DNA of 64,000 bases, from NCBI RefSeq assembly GCF_004122735.1, contig NZ_SDIF01000030.1, positions 1 through 64,000 on the forward strand, given 5' to 3'. Position numbers and translations under genes: made by a program. The stretch comes from Streptomyces sioyaensis (lineage in GTDB: Bacteria > Actinomycetota > Actinomycetes > Streptomycetales > Streptomycetaceae). The notes below the pieces were generated by a model that did no database searches, was not told where the DNA came from, and saw nothing but the letters and a program-made list of their open reading frames with translations. Positions 28,330-37,799 of this stretch are shown piece after piece; the stretch's first letter is position 1; every line of letters begins with the position of its first letter.

Positions 28330-29108
28330 CGGTCGCGGACGAGGAGTCGGCGCTGCTGGGGCTGGCCCCGGTGGCGCCGGACCGGACGGTGGCCTACGGG
28401 CCGCACCCGGACCAGCTCGTCGACCTGTATGTGCCGCGGGCTGGCGGCGGTGCGCCGGTGCGCGGCCCGCTGGTCGTCCTGCTGCACGGCGGATTCTGGC
28501 GCGCGGCCTACGACCGCCGCCATCTGTCGCCGCTCGCCGCGGAGCTGGCCGGGCGGGGGCTGCCGGTCGCGCTCGCGGAGTACCGCAGGGTCGGCGCGGG
28601 CGGCGGGGCGCCGCAGACGTTCGAGGACGTCACGGCGGGCATCGAGGCGGCCTGCGCGGCCCTGGCGGGGGCGGCGGCGGACCCGTCCCTGGTCCTCGTC
28701 GGCCACTCCGCGGGCGGCCATCTCGCGCTGCTCGCCGCCGCCCGCCCGGACACCCCCGTGACCCGGGTGCTGGCCGTCTCCCCGGTCGCCGACCTCGCCC
28801 GCGCCCATGAGCTGGGGCTGAGCGACGGTGCGGTCGGCGAGCTGCTCGGCGCGGGGCCCGGCTTCCCGGAACGCCTCGCCGCGGCCGACCCCGCGCGCCG
28901 GCCGCCCGCCGGCATCCCGGTCACGATCCTGCACGGCACCGACGACCCGGACGTCCCGCTCGACCTCTCCCGCCGGTACGCGGCACGGAGCCCCGCCACC
29001 ACCGTGCTGCGTGAGCTGCCCGGCGTCGGTCACTACGCCCCCGTCACTCCCGGCAGCCCCAGCTGTGACGTCCTGGCCGGGCTGGTGGGTCGGCCGTCTA
29101 GTACCTGA
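28326..29108 (+). CDS. Alpha/beta hydrolase, probable kynurenine formamidase
   Basis: 260 residues with an alpha/beta hydrolase core: oxyanion motif HGGFW at residues 54-58, nucleophile elbow GHSAGG with Ser at about 128, a late Asp in HGTDDPDV and His in GVGHYAP. The HGGxW plus GxSxG arrangement and its place as third gene after kynA and kynU point to kynurenine formamidase (N-formylkynurenine to kynurenine), which would complete the three-step conversion of tryptophan to anthranilate. No metal-type KynB is seen in the window. The start GTG overlaps the kynU stop. Confidence 0.85.
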   Translation: MTVADEESALLGLAPVAPDRTVAYGPHPDQLVDLYVPRAGGGAPVRGPLVVLLHGGFWRAAYDRRHLSPLAAELAGRGLPVALAEYRRVGAGGGAPQTFEDVTAGIEAACAALAGAAADPSLVLVGHSAGGHLALLAAARPDTPVTRVLAVSPVADLARAHELGLSDGAVGELLGAGPGFPERLAAADPARRPPAGIPVTILHGTDDPDVPLDLSRRYAARSPATTVLRELPGVGHYAPVTPGSPSCDVLAGLVGRPSST

Positions 29109-29162
29109 GGCGGACGCCGGCAGATCCCCACTGGTGGGGACGCCCGGCGGCGCGCGGTTGCT

Positions 29163-29168
29163 TACCGT
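29163..29168 (+). promoter_or_regulatory. -10 box TACCGT, leaderless sensor kinase gene
   Basis: TACCGT ends 7 nt before the GTG at 29176. Just upstream is the dyad TCCCCAC-TG-GTGGGGA (29125-29140), which would cover the -35 region and could be an operator. Confidence 0.5.
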
Positions 29169-29175
29169 TGTCAGC

Positions 29176-30546
29176 GTGAATGACACGACCCAGACGCAGG
29201 GCACCCTGCGCTCGGAGGCCCGGATGGCGCACGGCGCGCTGCACCGGCTGCGCCAGGACCTGTTCGTCGACGCCTTCGCGTTCCGCCCGATGCCTCCGCT
29301 GGAGGACGCCAAGGTGTCCCGGTGGGTGCCGTGGCTGCCGGAACGGCTGCGGCACTGGACGCGCTGGCTGCCGCACTTCGCCGTCGGCTTCTTCTCGCTG
29401 TGCGTCTTCCTGGCGACCCTCACCAGCGGCTCCGGGACCAGTTCGCTGCGCGGCATCCTGGTCACCGGCTTCAGCGGGCTGGTCGCCGCGGGGCCGATGC
29501 TCACGCTCTTCCGCCCGGTGGGCGCCTACTGGCTGTCGCTGTCCGCCTTCGTGGTGTCGGTGTTCGCCTATGCGGGCTTCTCCTCCCCGTTCGCCAGCAT
29601 CTTCGTCGGTTCCGCCTTCGCCACCCATTTCTCGGTGATGGTGCTCGTGGTGCTGCGCACCCGGCCCCGGCTGGCCATCGAGATGTGGCTGGTCACCTTT
29701 GGCCTGGCGGCCGTGCTGACGGCGCTCGTGGGGAAGGACCCGAGCGATCTGCCGCCGGCGGCGTTCTTCAGCGGAGTGGTGCTGCTCGCCGCCGCCGCCG
29801 TCCGGGCCTGGCGCGAGGAGCGCCGGCAGGTCGTCGAGACCCGGACCGTCACCGCCGAGGAGCGCGGCCGGCGCACGCTGCTGGAGGAGCGCGCGCTGAT
29901 CGCCCGCGAGTTGCACGACGTGGTGGCCCACCACATGTCCGTGATCGCCATCCAGGCCGAGGCCGCTCCGTACCGCGTGGAGAACACCCCGCCCGAGCTC
30001 GCCACGTCCTTCGCGACGATCCGGGAGAACGCCGTCGCCGCGCTGACCGAGCTGCGCCGCATCCTGGGCGTGGTCCGTTCCGCGGACCCGGACGCCTTCG
30101 CCGAGAGCGACCCGGAGGCCCCGCAGCCCACGCTCGCCACCCTCGATTCGCTGCTCGACAGCGTCCGCAGCGCCGGGCTGAACGTCGAGGCCGTGATCAC
30201 CGGGGCGCCCCGGCCGCTGCCGCAGGGCGTGGAGCTGTCCGCGTACCGGATCGTGCAGGAGGGGCTGAGCAACGCGCTGCGGCACTCGCCGGGTGCCGAT
30301 GCCCGGGTGGAGATCTCCTACGTCCTGGGGGGCCTGGGCCTGCGGATCGTCAACGGCCGGCCCAGCCGCCTCGCCAAGCCGTCCCCGGGGGCGGGGCACG
30401 GTGTGCTGGGCATGCGCGAGCGGGTACAAATGCTGGGCGGCGAGATGACCGCCGACCACACCGAGGACGGCGGCTTCGAGGTCGCGGCGTTCATTCCGGT
30501 GGGGAATGCGGCGGGCGAGGCCGCGACAGGGGGGCAACGAGCATGA
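29176..30546 (+). CDS. Two-component sensor histidine kinase (NarL-type, HisKA_3)
   Basis: 456-residue membrane kinase. After about 70 residues there are some five transmembrane helices (residues about 65-205), then a HisKA_3 dimerisation/phosphoacceptor helix with the His in ALIARELHDVVAHHMSV, and an HATPase_c domain (ELSAYRIVQEGLSNALRH N-box; GHGVLGMRERVQMLGG G-box). There is no extracellular sensor domain, so it belongs to the intramembrane-sensing group. Its stop overlaps the response regulator ATG. The ligand is unknown; position right after the kyn operon does not prove a link. Confidence 0.92.
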   Translation: MNDTTQTQGTLRSEARMAHGALHRLRQDLFVDAFAFRPMPPLEDAKVSRWVPWLPERLRHWTRWLPHFAVGFFSLCVFLATLTSGSGTSSLRGILVTGFSGLVAAGPMLTLFRPVGAYWLSLSAFVVSVFAYAGFSSPFASIFVGSAFATHFSVMVLVVLRTRPRLAIEMWLVTFGLAAVLTALVGKDPSDLPPAAFFSGVVLLAAAAVRAWREERRQVVETRTVTAEERGRRTLLEERALIARELHDVVAHHMSVIAIQAEAAPYRVENTPPELATSFATIRENAVAALTELRRILGVVRSADPDAFAESDPEAPQPTLATLDSLLDSVRSAGLNVEAVITGAPRPLPQGVELSAYRIVQEGLSNALRHSPGADARVEISYVLGGLGLRIVNGRPSRLAKPSPGAGHGVLGMRERVQMLGGEMTADHTEDGGFEVAAFIPVGNAAGEAATGGQRA

Positions 30547-31199
30547 TCCGCGTACTGATCGTCGACGACCAGGTGATGGTTCGCGAGGGCTTCTCCGTCC
30601 TGCTCAACGCCATGCCGGACATCGAGGTCGTCGGTGAGGCCGTCGACGGCCGCCAAGCGGTGCAGAAGGTCGGGGTCCTGCGGCCCGATGTCGTCCTGAT
30701 GGACATCCGGATGCCGGAGATGAACGGCCTGGAGGCGACCCGCGAGATCGTGGCCGCCGACGCGGACGCCAAGGTGCTCGTGCTGACCACCTTCGACCTG
30801 GACGAATACGTCTACCAAGCGCTGCGCTCCGGGGCGAGCGGCTTCCTGCTCAAGGACGCCTCGGCCGGCCAGCTCGCCGAGGGCGTACGGATCGTCGCCT
30901 CCGGCGAGGCCCTGCTCGCCCCCACCGTCACCAAGCGGCTGATCTCCGAATTCTCCCGGCTGGGCACCCCGCGCGCCCCGGCCCAGGAACGCATCGCCGA
31001 CCTGACGGAGCGTGAGACCGAGGTCCTGGTGCTGGTCGCCCAGGGCCTGTCGAACGGTGAGATCGCCGAGCATCTGGTCGTCGCCGAATCCACGGTGAAG
31101 ACGCATGTCAGCCGCATCCTGGTGAAGCTGGGGCTGCGGGACCGCACCCAGGCGGCGGTGTTCGCGTACGAGGCGCGGCTGGTGACGCCGGGAGGTTGA
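30543..31199 (+). CDS. Response regulator, NarL/LuxR family
   Basis: 218 residues: receiver domain (1-125) with acidic pair DD at 8-9, phosphoacceptor Asp54 in VVLMDIRMPEM, switch Thr in VLTTFD and Lys in FLLKDAS; then a LuxR/GerE helix-turn-helix (about 150-215, LTERETEVLVLVAQGLSNGEIAEHL). It is coupled to the kinase by an ATGA overlap. Predicted to be a DNA-binding activator or repressor; targets are unknown. Confidence 0.95.
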   Translation: MIRVLIVDDQVMVREGFSVLLNAMPDIEVVGEAVDGRQAVQKVGVLRPDVVLMDIRMPEMNGLEATREIVAADADAKVLVLTTFDLDEYVYQALRSGASGFLLKDASAGQLAEGVRIVASGEALLAPTVTKRLISEFSRLGTPRAPAQERIADLTERETEVLVLVAQGLSNGEIAEHLVVAESTVKTHVSRILVKLGLRDRTQAAVFAYEARLVTPGG

Positions 31200-31271
31200 G
31201 GGCCGCCGCCCCGGCGGGGACCCCGCCCGGGAGCCGTGGGCGGGGCAGGCCGGCGGCCCGGATCGGGGGCC

Positions 31272-31736
31272 TTACGGCTGGGGCACCTCCCGCACCAGGG
31301 TCGAGCTCCAGGGGCACCAGATCAGCCCGGGCAGGAACGGGCCGCCGGCCTCGTCGAGATGGTCTTCGACATAGGGCGTGGTGGCGTCACAGACCTCGAT
31401 GGCGAAGTCGAAGAAGTCGATGGTCTCCGGGCGGAGATGGAAGCTCCAGCGCCCGTTGTACGGGGCGGGGCGCTTCTCGATCCGGCCGATGACATGCGGC
31501 TCCGAGCTGGTCGCCCCGCTCAGCAACTCCCGGGCGTGCTGGATCTTGCGGGGGTCGGTGAGCTTGATGACGAACTCCGCACGCGTGATGTCGGTCATCA
31601 CGAAGTAGGCCGCGGTGTCGGTGGCGGTGCGCCGGGCGGTGTCGCTCGCCTGCTGTCCCCGGGCGGGCCCGGCCGCGGTGACGGCCAGCAGCGCCGCCGC
31701 CGCAAGCATGCCGATCCTGGTACTGATGCGTCGCAT
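31272..31736 (-). CDS. Secreted BP74-like domain protein
   Basis: 154 residues: a Sec signal peptide (residues 1-27, [16 protein letters not shown]) and one ~115-residue domain with [56 protein letters not shown] and [12 protein letters not shown]. This pattern matches the N-terminal domain of the Dictyostelium calmodulin-binding protein BP74, a small family also found in streptomycete secretomes. Two Cys probably form a disulfide. The function in bacteria is unknown; calmodulin binding should not be assumed. It is convergent with the response regulator. Confidence 0.75.
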   Translation of the reverse strand: MRRISTRIGMLAAAALLAVTAAGPARGQQASDTARRTATDTAAYFVMTDITRAEFVIKLTDPRKIQHARELLSGATSSEPHVIGRIEKRPAPYNGRWSFHLRPETIDFFDFAIEVCDATTPYVEDHLDEAGGPFLPGLIWCPWSSTLVREVPQP

Positions 31737-31956
31737 GATCCCCTCCGATGCCGCGTGCCGTGGTCACGACCACGCATACGCAAAGTAACAACACGATCAC
31801 CCTGGGTTCTAGAGTTACTGTGGGTTATCGCACCGTCAGGTGAAATGGCGCAGGGTGACTGGTCATTGGGAGCCTGGTGTGCTGCCGACGCGGGGCGGCA
31901 CCCGGCATCCACACCCTGTGGATGCCCGCCCGCCGGCCCCGTTTCCGCGCAGGCGA

Positions 31957-31994
31957 GTGCGCCGCCGGAGTCCGCTACAGCTCCGGCGGCGCAC
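31957..31994. terminator. Strong hairpin downstream of the ABC exporter operon
   Basis: GTGCGCCGCCGGAG, 10 nt loop, CTCCGGCGGCGCAC: a perfect 14 bp stem. It is the second of two hairpins read in the minus direction after the permease gene. The rest of 31737-32029 shows no gene. Confidence 0.75.
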
Positions 31995-32002
31995 GGATGC
32001 GG

Positions 32003-32025
32003 GGGCGGCCGGGGGCCGGCCGCCC
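32003..32025 (-). terminator. Hairpin immediately after the ABC permease gene
   Basis: GGGCGGCCGG, GGG loop, CCGGCCGCCC, a perfect 10 bp stem 4 nt beyond the permease stop. With 31957-31994 it forms a tandem terminator. Confidence 0.7.
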
Positions 32026-32029
32026 GGGA

Positions 32030-33670
32030 TCAGCCGAGGTCGCGTCGGCGTACGCCCACCAGACCGGCGGCGGTGAACAGGGCGGAGAGCGCCAGCAGCC
32101 AGAGGAACGGGGCCGCGGTGGCGTCCGCTCCGGGCAGCTTGGGGAGGTGACCGTACGGCGAGAGATCCATCGCCCAGCGGGGGACATCGAGGGAGGGGCC
32201 GACCCAGCCGAGGGTCAGACAGCCGCCGACCAGGGCCCAGACGGCGGTCGTGGCCCGGGGGAGCAGGCCGAAGGCGAGGACCGCCAGGCCGGTGAGCGTC
32301 CAGACGGCCGGGACCTGGGCGAGGGTGGCGGCCAGCACCGGGCCCGTCCGGCCGCCGGGGTCGCCGGCCGAGAGGTCGTAGGAGACCCCCAGGGCCAGAC
32401 CGCCGAAGGCCAGGATGACGGCGCTGCCCCCGTAGGCGAGGGCCAGATGACCGGCCGTCCAGCGGAGCCGGCCCACCGCGCCGGCCAGCACCGGCTCGGC
32501 CCGCCCGGCGGTCTCCTCACCGTGCAGCCGCAGCACCGCGCCCACCGCGTAGAGCGCGGCGACCATGCCGAGCATGCCGGCCATCGTGGCCAGGAAGGCG
32601 TCGGTCAGGTTTTGTTGACCCCCCATCCGCGCGAAGATCTCGCGGGTCCGTTCATTGCCGCCGACCAGATCGGCGGCGCCCTTGGCGATACCGCCGAAGA
32701 GTCCGCCGGCGCAGACGAAGCCGAGCGTCCAGCCCCCCAGGGTGGTGCGCTGGAGCCGCCAGGCCAGGCCGAAGGGGCCGCTCAGGGAACGGGGTGCGAC
32801 GGCCGGGCCGGGGCGGGCGGGCAGAAAGCTCATCCCGAGGTCGCGGCGGGCCGTCAGGGCGTAGGCGACGCAGCCGGCCAGGGCGGCCGCCGCCAGGAAC
32901 AGCAGGACGAGCCACCAGCGTTCGCCGGCGTAGGCGCGCAGGTTCTGCGCCCAGCCGATCGGCGAGATCCAGGTGAGCGGGGAGCCGGCACCGGTGGTGG
33001 CGGTGTCGCCCGCGGCGCGCAGCGCGAAGGCGAGGCCGAGCGCGGCGCCGGTCAGGCCCTTGGCGAGCCGTGCGCTCTCGGTGAGTTGGGCGGCGATGGC
33101 GGCCAGTGCGGCGAACAGCATGCCGGTGCAGCCGATGGCGAGGCCGAGCGCGAGCGAACCGGCGGCCGGCCGGCCGGAGCCGGCCAGACCGCCCGCAATC
33201 ACCACGACGAGCGCCGCGTTGGCGGTCAGGGCCGTCAGCAGAGCCGCGGTCAGCGGGGCGCGACGGCCGACCATGGCCGCACAGAGCAGCTCCTGACGCC
33301 CTGTCTCCTCCTCCTCGCGGGTGTGCCGGACCACGATCAGCAGGCTCATCACGGCGGCGAGGACGGCGCCGAAGCCGGCCATCCGCCAGGCGATCAGCCC
33401 GCCGACGGAGTCGCCGAAGACCGGTCCGTACAGCGCGCGCATCGAGCCGTTGCCGTTCATCGAGGCGGCCAGCGCGGCGCGCCGGGCGGCGGTGTCGTAG
33501 AGCGCCTCGAAGGACGAGCCGGTGCCGACGACGACCAGGCCGAGGCCCAGGACCCACGCCGGGATCAGCACCCGGTCGCGACGCAGCGCCAGGCGCAACA
33601 GGGGCCCGGTGCCCGCCAGTTGGCGGGCACGCACGGCCGGGGCGGACAGCGGGGCGGCCATGGTGGTCAT
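32030..33670 (-). CDS. ABC-2 type exporter permease (polyketide antibiotic exporter family)
   Basis: 546-residue integral membrane protein with roughly twelve hydrophobic segments arranged as two similar halves, as in COG3559/TnrB3-type exporters of polyketide antibiotics. Two charged loops ([14 protein letters not shown] and [16 protein letters not shown]) occur at equivalent positions in each half and support internal duplication. The start ATG (33670) overlaps the stop of the ATPase gene, so the pair is co-translated. It probably exports a hydrophobic toxic compound. Regulation by the divergent MarR-like protein is likely. Confidence 0.87.
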   Translation of the reverse strand: MTTMAAPLSAPAVRARQLAGTGPLLRLALRRDRVLIPAWVLGLGLVVVGTGSSFEALYDTAARRAALAASMNGNGSMRALYGPVFGDSVGGLIAWRMAGFGAVLAAVMSLLIVVRHTREEEETGRQELLCAAMVGRRAPLTAALLTALTANAALVVVIAGGLAGSGRPAAGSLALGLAIGCTGMLFAALAAIAAQLTESARLAKGLTGAALGLAFALRAAGDTATTGAGSPLTWISPIGWAQNLRAYAGERWWLVLLFLAAAALAGCVAYALTARRDLGMSFLPARPGPAVAPRSLSGPFGLAWRLQRTTLGGWTLGFVCAGGLFGGIAKGAADLVGGNERTREIFARMGGQQNLTDAFLATMAGMLGMVAALYAVGAVLRLHGEETAGRAEPVLAGAVGRLRWTAGHLALAYGGSAVILAFGGLALGVSYDLSAGDPGGRTGPVLAATLAQVPAVWTLTGLAVLAFGLLPRATTAVWALVGGCLTLGWVGPSLDVPRWAMDLSPYGHLPKLPGADATAAPFLWLLALSALFTAAGLVGVRRRDLG

Positions 33671-34599
33671 CGTGCGATCGCCTCGCTGCGGGCGTCGTCC
33701 TGGTAGTGGCGCAGAAAGAGCTCCTCCAGGGTGGGCGGGGTGCTGGTGAGGCTGCGGACGCCGGAGGTGCCGAGCGAGCGGAGCACGGCGTCGAGCTTGT
33801 CGGTGTCGACCTGGAAGGTGACGCGCTGCCCCCGGATCTCCAGCCCGTGGACGCCGGGGAGGGCGCCCAGCCCGTTGGGCATGCCGGCGAGTTCGGCAAC
33901 CACCGAGGTGCGGGTCAGATGCCGCAGTTCCCCCAGCGAGCCGGATGCGACGGTCCGTCCCTTGCGGATGATGCTGACGCGGTCGCAGAGCGCCTCGACC
34001 TCGGACAGCACATGGCTGGAGAGCAGGACGGTGCGCCCGCGGTCGCGCTCCTCGGCCACGCAGTTCTGGAAGACCTCCTCCATCAGCGGGTCGAGGCCGG
34101 AGGTCGGCTCGTCGAGGATGAGCAGCTCGACCTCGGGGGCGGAGGCGAAGGCTGCGACCAGGGCGACCTTCTGCCGGTTGCCCTTGGAGTACGTCCGCCC
34201 CTTCTTGGTGGGGTCGAGTTCGAACCGCTCCAGGAGCTCGGCGCGGCGCGCGGTGTCCAGGCCTCCGCGCAGCCGGCCGTAGAGATCGATGACCTCGCCG
34301 CCCGAGAGATTGCGCCACAGGGTGACGTCACCGGGGACGTAGGCGATACGGCGGTGCAGTTCGACGGCGTCCTGCCAGGGGTCCCTGCCCAGCAGTCGGG
34401 CGGTGCCGCCGTCGGCCCGCAGCAGGCCGAGCAGAACGCGGATCGTCGTGGACTTCCCGGCGCCGTTGGGTCCGAGGAAGCCGTGTACCTCACCGGCCCC
34501 GACCCGCAGATCGAGGCCGTCCAGCGCGTGGGTGCGGCCGAACGACTTGTGCAGGCCGTCGACCCGGATCGCGGGAGCGGGAGAGAGTGCCGTGGTCAT
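33667..34599 (-). CDS. ABC transporter ATP-binding protein
   Basis: 310-residue ATPase: Walker [10 protein letters not shown] at residues 43-51, ABC signature YSKGNRQK (a variant of LSGGQ, usual for DrrA-like ATPases), Walker [14 protein letters not shown], and the H-loop in [11 protein letters not shown]. The C-terminal ~80 residues form the extra regulatory domain of drug-resistance ATPases. It pairs with the overlapping permease. The start is 21 nt from a perfect operator palindrome. Confidence 0.95.
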   Translation of the reverse strand: MTTALSPAPAIRVDGLHKSFGRTHALDGLDLRVGAGEVHGFLGPNGAGKSTTIRVLLGLLRADGGTARLLGRDPWQDAVELHRRIAYVPGDVTLWRNLSGGEVIDLYGRLRGGLDTARRAELLERFELDPTKKGRTYSKGNRQKVALVAAFASAPEVELLILDEPTSGLDPLMEEVFQNCVAEERDRGRTVLLSSHVLSEVEALCDRVSIIRKGRTVASGSLGELRHLTRTSVVAELAGMPNGLGALPGVHGLEIRGQRVTFQVDTDKLDAVLRSLGTSGVRSLTSTPPTLEELFLRHYQDDARSEAIAR

Positions 34600-34619
34600 G
34601 ATTTTGAAGGTACGCTAGA

Positions 34620-34635
34620 TTCACAAATTTGTGAA
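34620..34635. promoter_or_regulatory. Palindromic operator TTCACAAATTTGTGAA
   Basis: A perfect 16 bp palindrome in the only AT-rich patch of the region, between the divergent ABC exporter (start 34599) and the MarR-like regulator (start 34693). Size and symmetry suit a MarR/GbsR dimer, so it is probably the autoregulatory operator for both directions. Confidence 0.8.
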
Positions 34636-34692
34636 GTTAAGAAACCGTATAAAGTTGAGGGGCGGTTCTGATCAAGGGGAGATGATGCGGAG

Positions 34693-35250
34693 ATGAGCGA
34701 GCAGCCACAGCAGGGCGCGGACCGGACCGCTGACGTCCGCCCCGACAGCGCCGACGACAAGCGCGATGACGAGGCGGTCTCGCAGTTCGTCGAGCGCTTC
34801 GCCTCGCAACTGGTCGACGCCGGGATGCAGCGGATGTCCGCCCGGGTCTTCGCCTGTCTGCTGGCCTCCGACTCCGGTGTGCTGACCTCCGCCGAACTCG
34901 GCGAGCGCCTCCAGGTCAGCCCGGCCGCCGTCTCCGGCGCGATCCGCTATCTCTCCCAGGTCGACATGGTCAGCCGCGAGCGCGAGCCGGGCTCCCGCCG
35001 CGACCGCTACCGCGTGCACAGCGACCAGTGGTACGAGGCGCTGGCCCGCCGTGACAACGCCCTCACCCGCTGGGAGGGCACCCTGCGCGAGGGCGTCGAG
35101 AGCCTCGGCGAGGACTCGCCCGCGGGCCGCAGGATCGGCGAGACGCTGGTGTTCTTCGAGTTCCTCCAGAAGGAGCTCGCCGGGCTGCTCCAGCGCTGGC
35201 GCGAACACCGCGACCAGATGCGGGCCGAGTTCGAAGACGCCGGCCGCTGA
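34693..35250 (+). CDS. MarR/GbsR-family transcriptional regulator
   Basis: 185-residue winged-helix regulator. After a 30-residue disordered start comes QFVERFASQLVDAGMQRMSARVFACLLASD, then the helix-turn-helix LTSAELGERLQVSPAAVSGAIRYLSQVDMV and the wing EREPGSRRDRYRV, with C-terminal dimerisation helices. GbsR-like proteins with this arrangement commonly repress adjacent drug exporters. Divergence from the ABC operon and the shared palindrome at 34620 support local control. Confidence 0.9.
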   Translation: MSEQPQQGADRTADVRPDSADDKRDDEAVSQFVERFASQLVDAGMQRMSARVFACLLASDSGVLTSAELGERLQVSPAAVSGAIRYLSQVDMVSREREPGSRRDRYRVHSDQWYEALARRDNALTRWEGTLREGVESLGEDSPAGRRIGETLVFFEFLQKELAGLLQRWREHRDQMRAEFEDAGR

Positions 35251-35290
35251 CGCTCCAGGGGCTGCCCGGTGGGCCAGGGCCGGACGGGTC

Positions 35291-36313
35291 CTAGTCCCGC
35301 GGCAGCTGGAGCCGCCAGGCCGCCGGCTGCACCGTCCACGTACGGGTCCGGACCGGCCCGCCGACCAGTGCGTCCGCCCGGTAGTGGAAGTCCGCGCCGG
35401 ACACCGTCACCGCCCGCGCCCGGGTCCGCACCGGCCGCGCGCCGCCCGGCCAGTGGACCACGACCTCGGCCAGCTCGCCGCCGTCCGCCGCGGACCGGCG
35501 GCCCGGCACCACCGACACCCCGCGCACCGGCCGGTCCAGATCCGCCAGCAGTACCCCGTCCGCCTCGATCCGCAGCCGCTGCCCCGGCACCCGGGTGCGT
35601 CGCACGCCCCCGCGCCCGCCGGCGCCGGCCCGGGGAGCGGCCCAGCGCCCGCCCGCCGGTGCACCCAGCAGTGACAGCGCCGTACGGGCGGTGCGCGCAT
35701 ACGGCTTCCACCAGGGGTGGTGCCCGTTGACCGCGCCCACCGGGCCGCCGCCGCGTGCCGCCGGGGAATCCGCCGCATCCGCCGCATCCGCCGCGGACGA
35801 CTGCCGCGGCACGGACGCCCCGCGCCCCGCCCCGGTCGCCTCGCTGCCGCCCGGGATGCGCAGACTGCCCAGCACGATGCCGTCGCTGTCGTCCGTGAGC
35901 AGGTCCATCGGGCGCTCCCCGCCGTCCAGGACGGCACGGGCGGCGGCCACCGTGTCCGTCGGGATGCCCAGCGTGCGGCTCAGCGCGACGGCGGCCGGCG
36001 ACCCGACCGGGACCATCGACAGCGGCACCCCGGCCAGCTCCCGCTCCTTGTGCAGCAGGCCCACCACCCGCAGCAGCGCCCGGTCGTCACCGATCACCAC
36101 CGGCCGTCGCTGCCCGCGCCGGGCAAGCATCCGCGCGAATTCCTCCGGGCCCTCCGGAAGGCAGATTTTCGCCCCCGCGCCCGCGCACAGGACATCCTTC
36201 GCGATCCGTACGGCCTCGCCGTCGGTACTACGGGCATCCGGGTCGATGACCACGAGCAGGGGGTACCCCCGAACGGAGTCCACGGGAGAATGCCCAGAAG
36301 GCTGCGCCGACAC
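35291..36313 (-). CDS. Degenerate diacylglycerol-kinase-like protein
   Basis: 340 residues with the overall layout of LCB5/YegS/DagK lipid kinases: N-terminal Rossmann-like half (YPLLVVIDPDARSTDGEAV ... LARRGQRRPVVIGDDRALL) and a beta-sandwich C-terminal half (QRLRIEADGVLLADLDRPVRGVSVVP). The nucleotide-binding GGDGT motif is replaced by GDDRA, and the PLGTGND motif by PVGSPAA, so kinase activity is doubtful. An Ala/Asp-rich insertion occupies the middle. The GTG start has GAGGAAGG upstream. It is divergent from purA. A regulatory or lipid-binding role is possible. Confidence 0.7.
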   Translation of the reverse strand: MSAQPSGHSPVDSVRGYPLLVVIDPDARSTDGEAVRIAKDVLCAGAGAKICLPEGPEEFARMLARRGQRRPVVIGDDRALLRVVGLLHKERELAGVPLSMVPVGSPAAVALSRTLGIPTDTVAAARAVLDGGERPMDLLTDDSDGIVLGSLRIPGGSEATGAGRGASVPRQSSAADAADAADSPAARGGGPVGAVNGHHPWWKPYARTARTALSLLGAPAGGRWAAPRAGAGGRGGVRRTRVPGQRLRIEADGVLLADLDRPVRGVSVVPGRRSAADGGELAEVVVHWPGGARPVRTRARAVTVSGADFHYRADALVGGPVRTRTWTVQPAAWRLQLPRD

Positions 36314-36347
36314 CTCGGTCCTTCCTCAGGTAGCATCTCGGTGCAAG

Positions 36348-36375
36348 AGCCCCTTGCGCTATTGCGCCAGGGGCT
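36348..36375. promoter_or_regulatory. Hairpin in the purA / kinase-like intergenic region
   Basis: AGCCCCTTGCGC, TATT loop, GCGCCAGGGGCT: a 12 bp stem with one mismatch, 115 nt before purA. It could act as an attenuator in the purA leader or insulate the divergent genes. No known riboswitch fold is recognisable. Confidence 0.45.
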
Positions 36376-36489
36376 TCGTCTATTCCGGGGCACCGGTTCG
36401 ACGGCTCTGGCGATGACGTAGGCGTGAACACGCACGTTGTCGCCATCCACGCACGTTGGACATGCCCCGCCCGGAAGGGGTGTACGCCT

Positions 36490-37776
36490 GTGCCCGCACT
36501 TGTGCTGCTCGGTGCTCAGTGGGGTGATGAGGGCAAGGGAAAGGCCACCGATCTGCTCGGTGGGTCCGTTGACTATGTGGTGCGCTACCAGGGCGGCAAC
36601 AACGCCGGCCACACGGTCGTCGTCGGCGACCAGAAGTACGCACTGCACCTTCTCCCTTCCGGAATCCTCTCGCCGGGATGCACCCCGGTCATCGGCAACG
36701 GCGTCGTCGTCGACCCGGCGGTCCTGCTCTCCGAGCTGAGCGGACTCAACGAGCGTGGCGTCGACACGTCCAAGCTGCTGCTCAGTGGTAACGCGCATCT
36801 GATCACGCCGTACAACATCACCGTCGACAAGGTGACGGAACGGTTCCTCGGCAAGCGGAAGATCGGCACCACCGGGCGCGGCATCGGCCCGACCTACGCC
36901 GACAAGATCAACCGTGTCGGTATCCGGGTGCAGGACCTCTACGACGAGTCGATCCTCACGCAGAAGGTCGAGGCGGCCCTCGACGTCAAGAACCAGCTGC
37001 TGACCAAGCTCTACAACCGCCGCGCCATCGAGGCCGGCCAGGTGGTCGAGGAGCTGCTGGGCTACGCCGAGCAGATCAAGGGCTATGTCGCCGACACCAC
37101 CCTGGTGCTGAACAAGGCCCTCGACGACGACAAGGTCGTCCTCTTCGAGGGTGGTCAGGGCACGCTGCTCGACATCGATCACGGCACGTACCCCTTCGTC
37201 ACGTCCTCGAACCCGACCGCGGGCGGCGCCTGCACGGGTGCCGGCGTCGGCCCCACGAAGATCAACCGCGTCATCGGCATCCTCAAGGCCTACACGACGC
37301 GCGTCGGTGCCGGTCCGTTCCCGACCGAGCTGTTCGACGAGGACGGCGAGGCGCTGCGCCGGATCGGCGGTGAGCGCGGTGTCACCACCGGCCGCGACCG
37401 CCGCTGCGGCTGGTTCGACGCGGTCATCGCCCGCTACGCGACCCGCGTCAACGGCCTGACGGACTTCTTCCTCACCAAGCTGGACGTCCTGACCGGCTGG
37501 GAGCAGATCCCGGTCTGCGTCGCGTACGAGATCGACGGCAAGCGCGTCGAGGAACTGCCCTACAGCCAGACCGACTTCCACCACGCCAAGCCGGTCTACG
37601 AGACGCTGCCGGGCTGGTCCGAGGACATCACCAAGGCGAAGTCCTTCTCCGACCTGCCGAAGAACGCCCAGGCGTACGTCAAGGCGCTGGAGGAGATGTC
37701 CGGCGCCCCGATCTCCGCCATCGGCGTCGGCCCCGGCCGCGACGAGACGATCGAGATCAACTCGTTCCTGTCGTAG
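36490..37776 (+). CDS. purA: Adenylosuccinate synthetase
   Basis: 428-residue GTP-dependent enzyme joining IMP and aspartate, the first step of the AMP branch. P-loop [14 protein letters not shown] is at residues about 8-21, followed by [24 protein letters not shown] (IMP), [19 protein letters not shown] and the C-terminal [16 protein letters not shown] (aspartate loop). I set the start at GTG 36490 because family members begin [14 protein letters not shown]; the upstream in-frame ATG at 36424 adds unrelated residues. Monocistronic, with a very long terminator stem. Confidence 0.97.
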   Translation: MPALVLLGAQWGDEGKGKATDLLGGSVDYVVRYQGGNNAGHTVVVGDQKYALHLLPSGILSPGCTPVIGNGVVVDPAVLLSELSGLNERGVDTSKLLLSGNAHLITPYNITVDKVTERFLGKRKIGTTGRGIGPTYADKINRVGIRVQDLYDESILTQKVEAALDVKNQLLTKLYNRRAIEAGQVVEELLGYAEQIKGYVADTTLVLNKALDDDKVVLFEGGQGTLLDIDHGTYPFVTSSNPTAGGACTGAGVGPTKINRVIGILKAYTTRVGAGPFPTELFDEDGEALRRIGGERGVTTGRDRRCGWFDAVIARYATRVNGLTDFFLTKLDVLTGWEQIPVCVAYEIDGKRVEELPYSQTDFHHAKPVYETLPGWSEDITKAKSFSDLPKNAQAYVKALEEMSGAPISAIGVGPGRDETIEINSFLS

Positions 37777-37799
37777 GACGGCCGGCACCCCGCAGGCAG

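Noticed and set aside
26995..30546. Direct regulation of the kyn operon by the downstream two-component system
   Set aside because: The kinase has its own leaderless promoter and no shared motif links the two; proximity alone is not evidence.
36314..36489. Purine riboswitch upstream of purA
   Set aside because: There is a hairpin but no conserved purine aptamer core; purA is not a usual target in actinobacteria.
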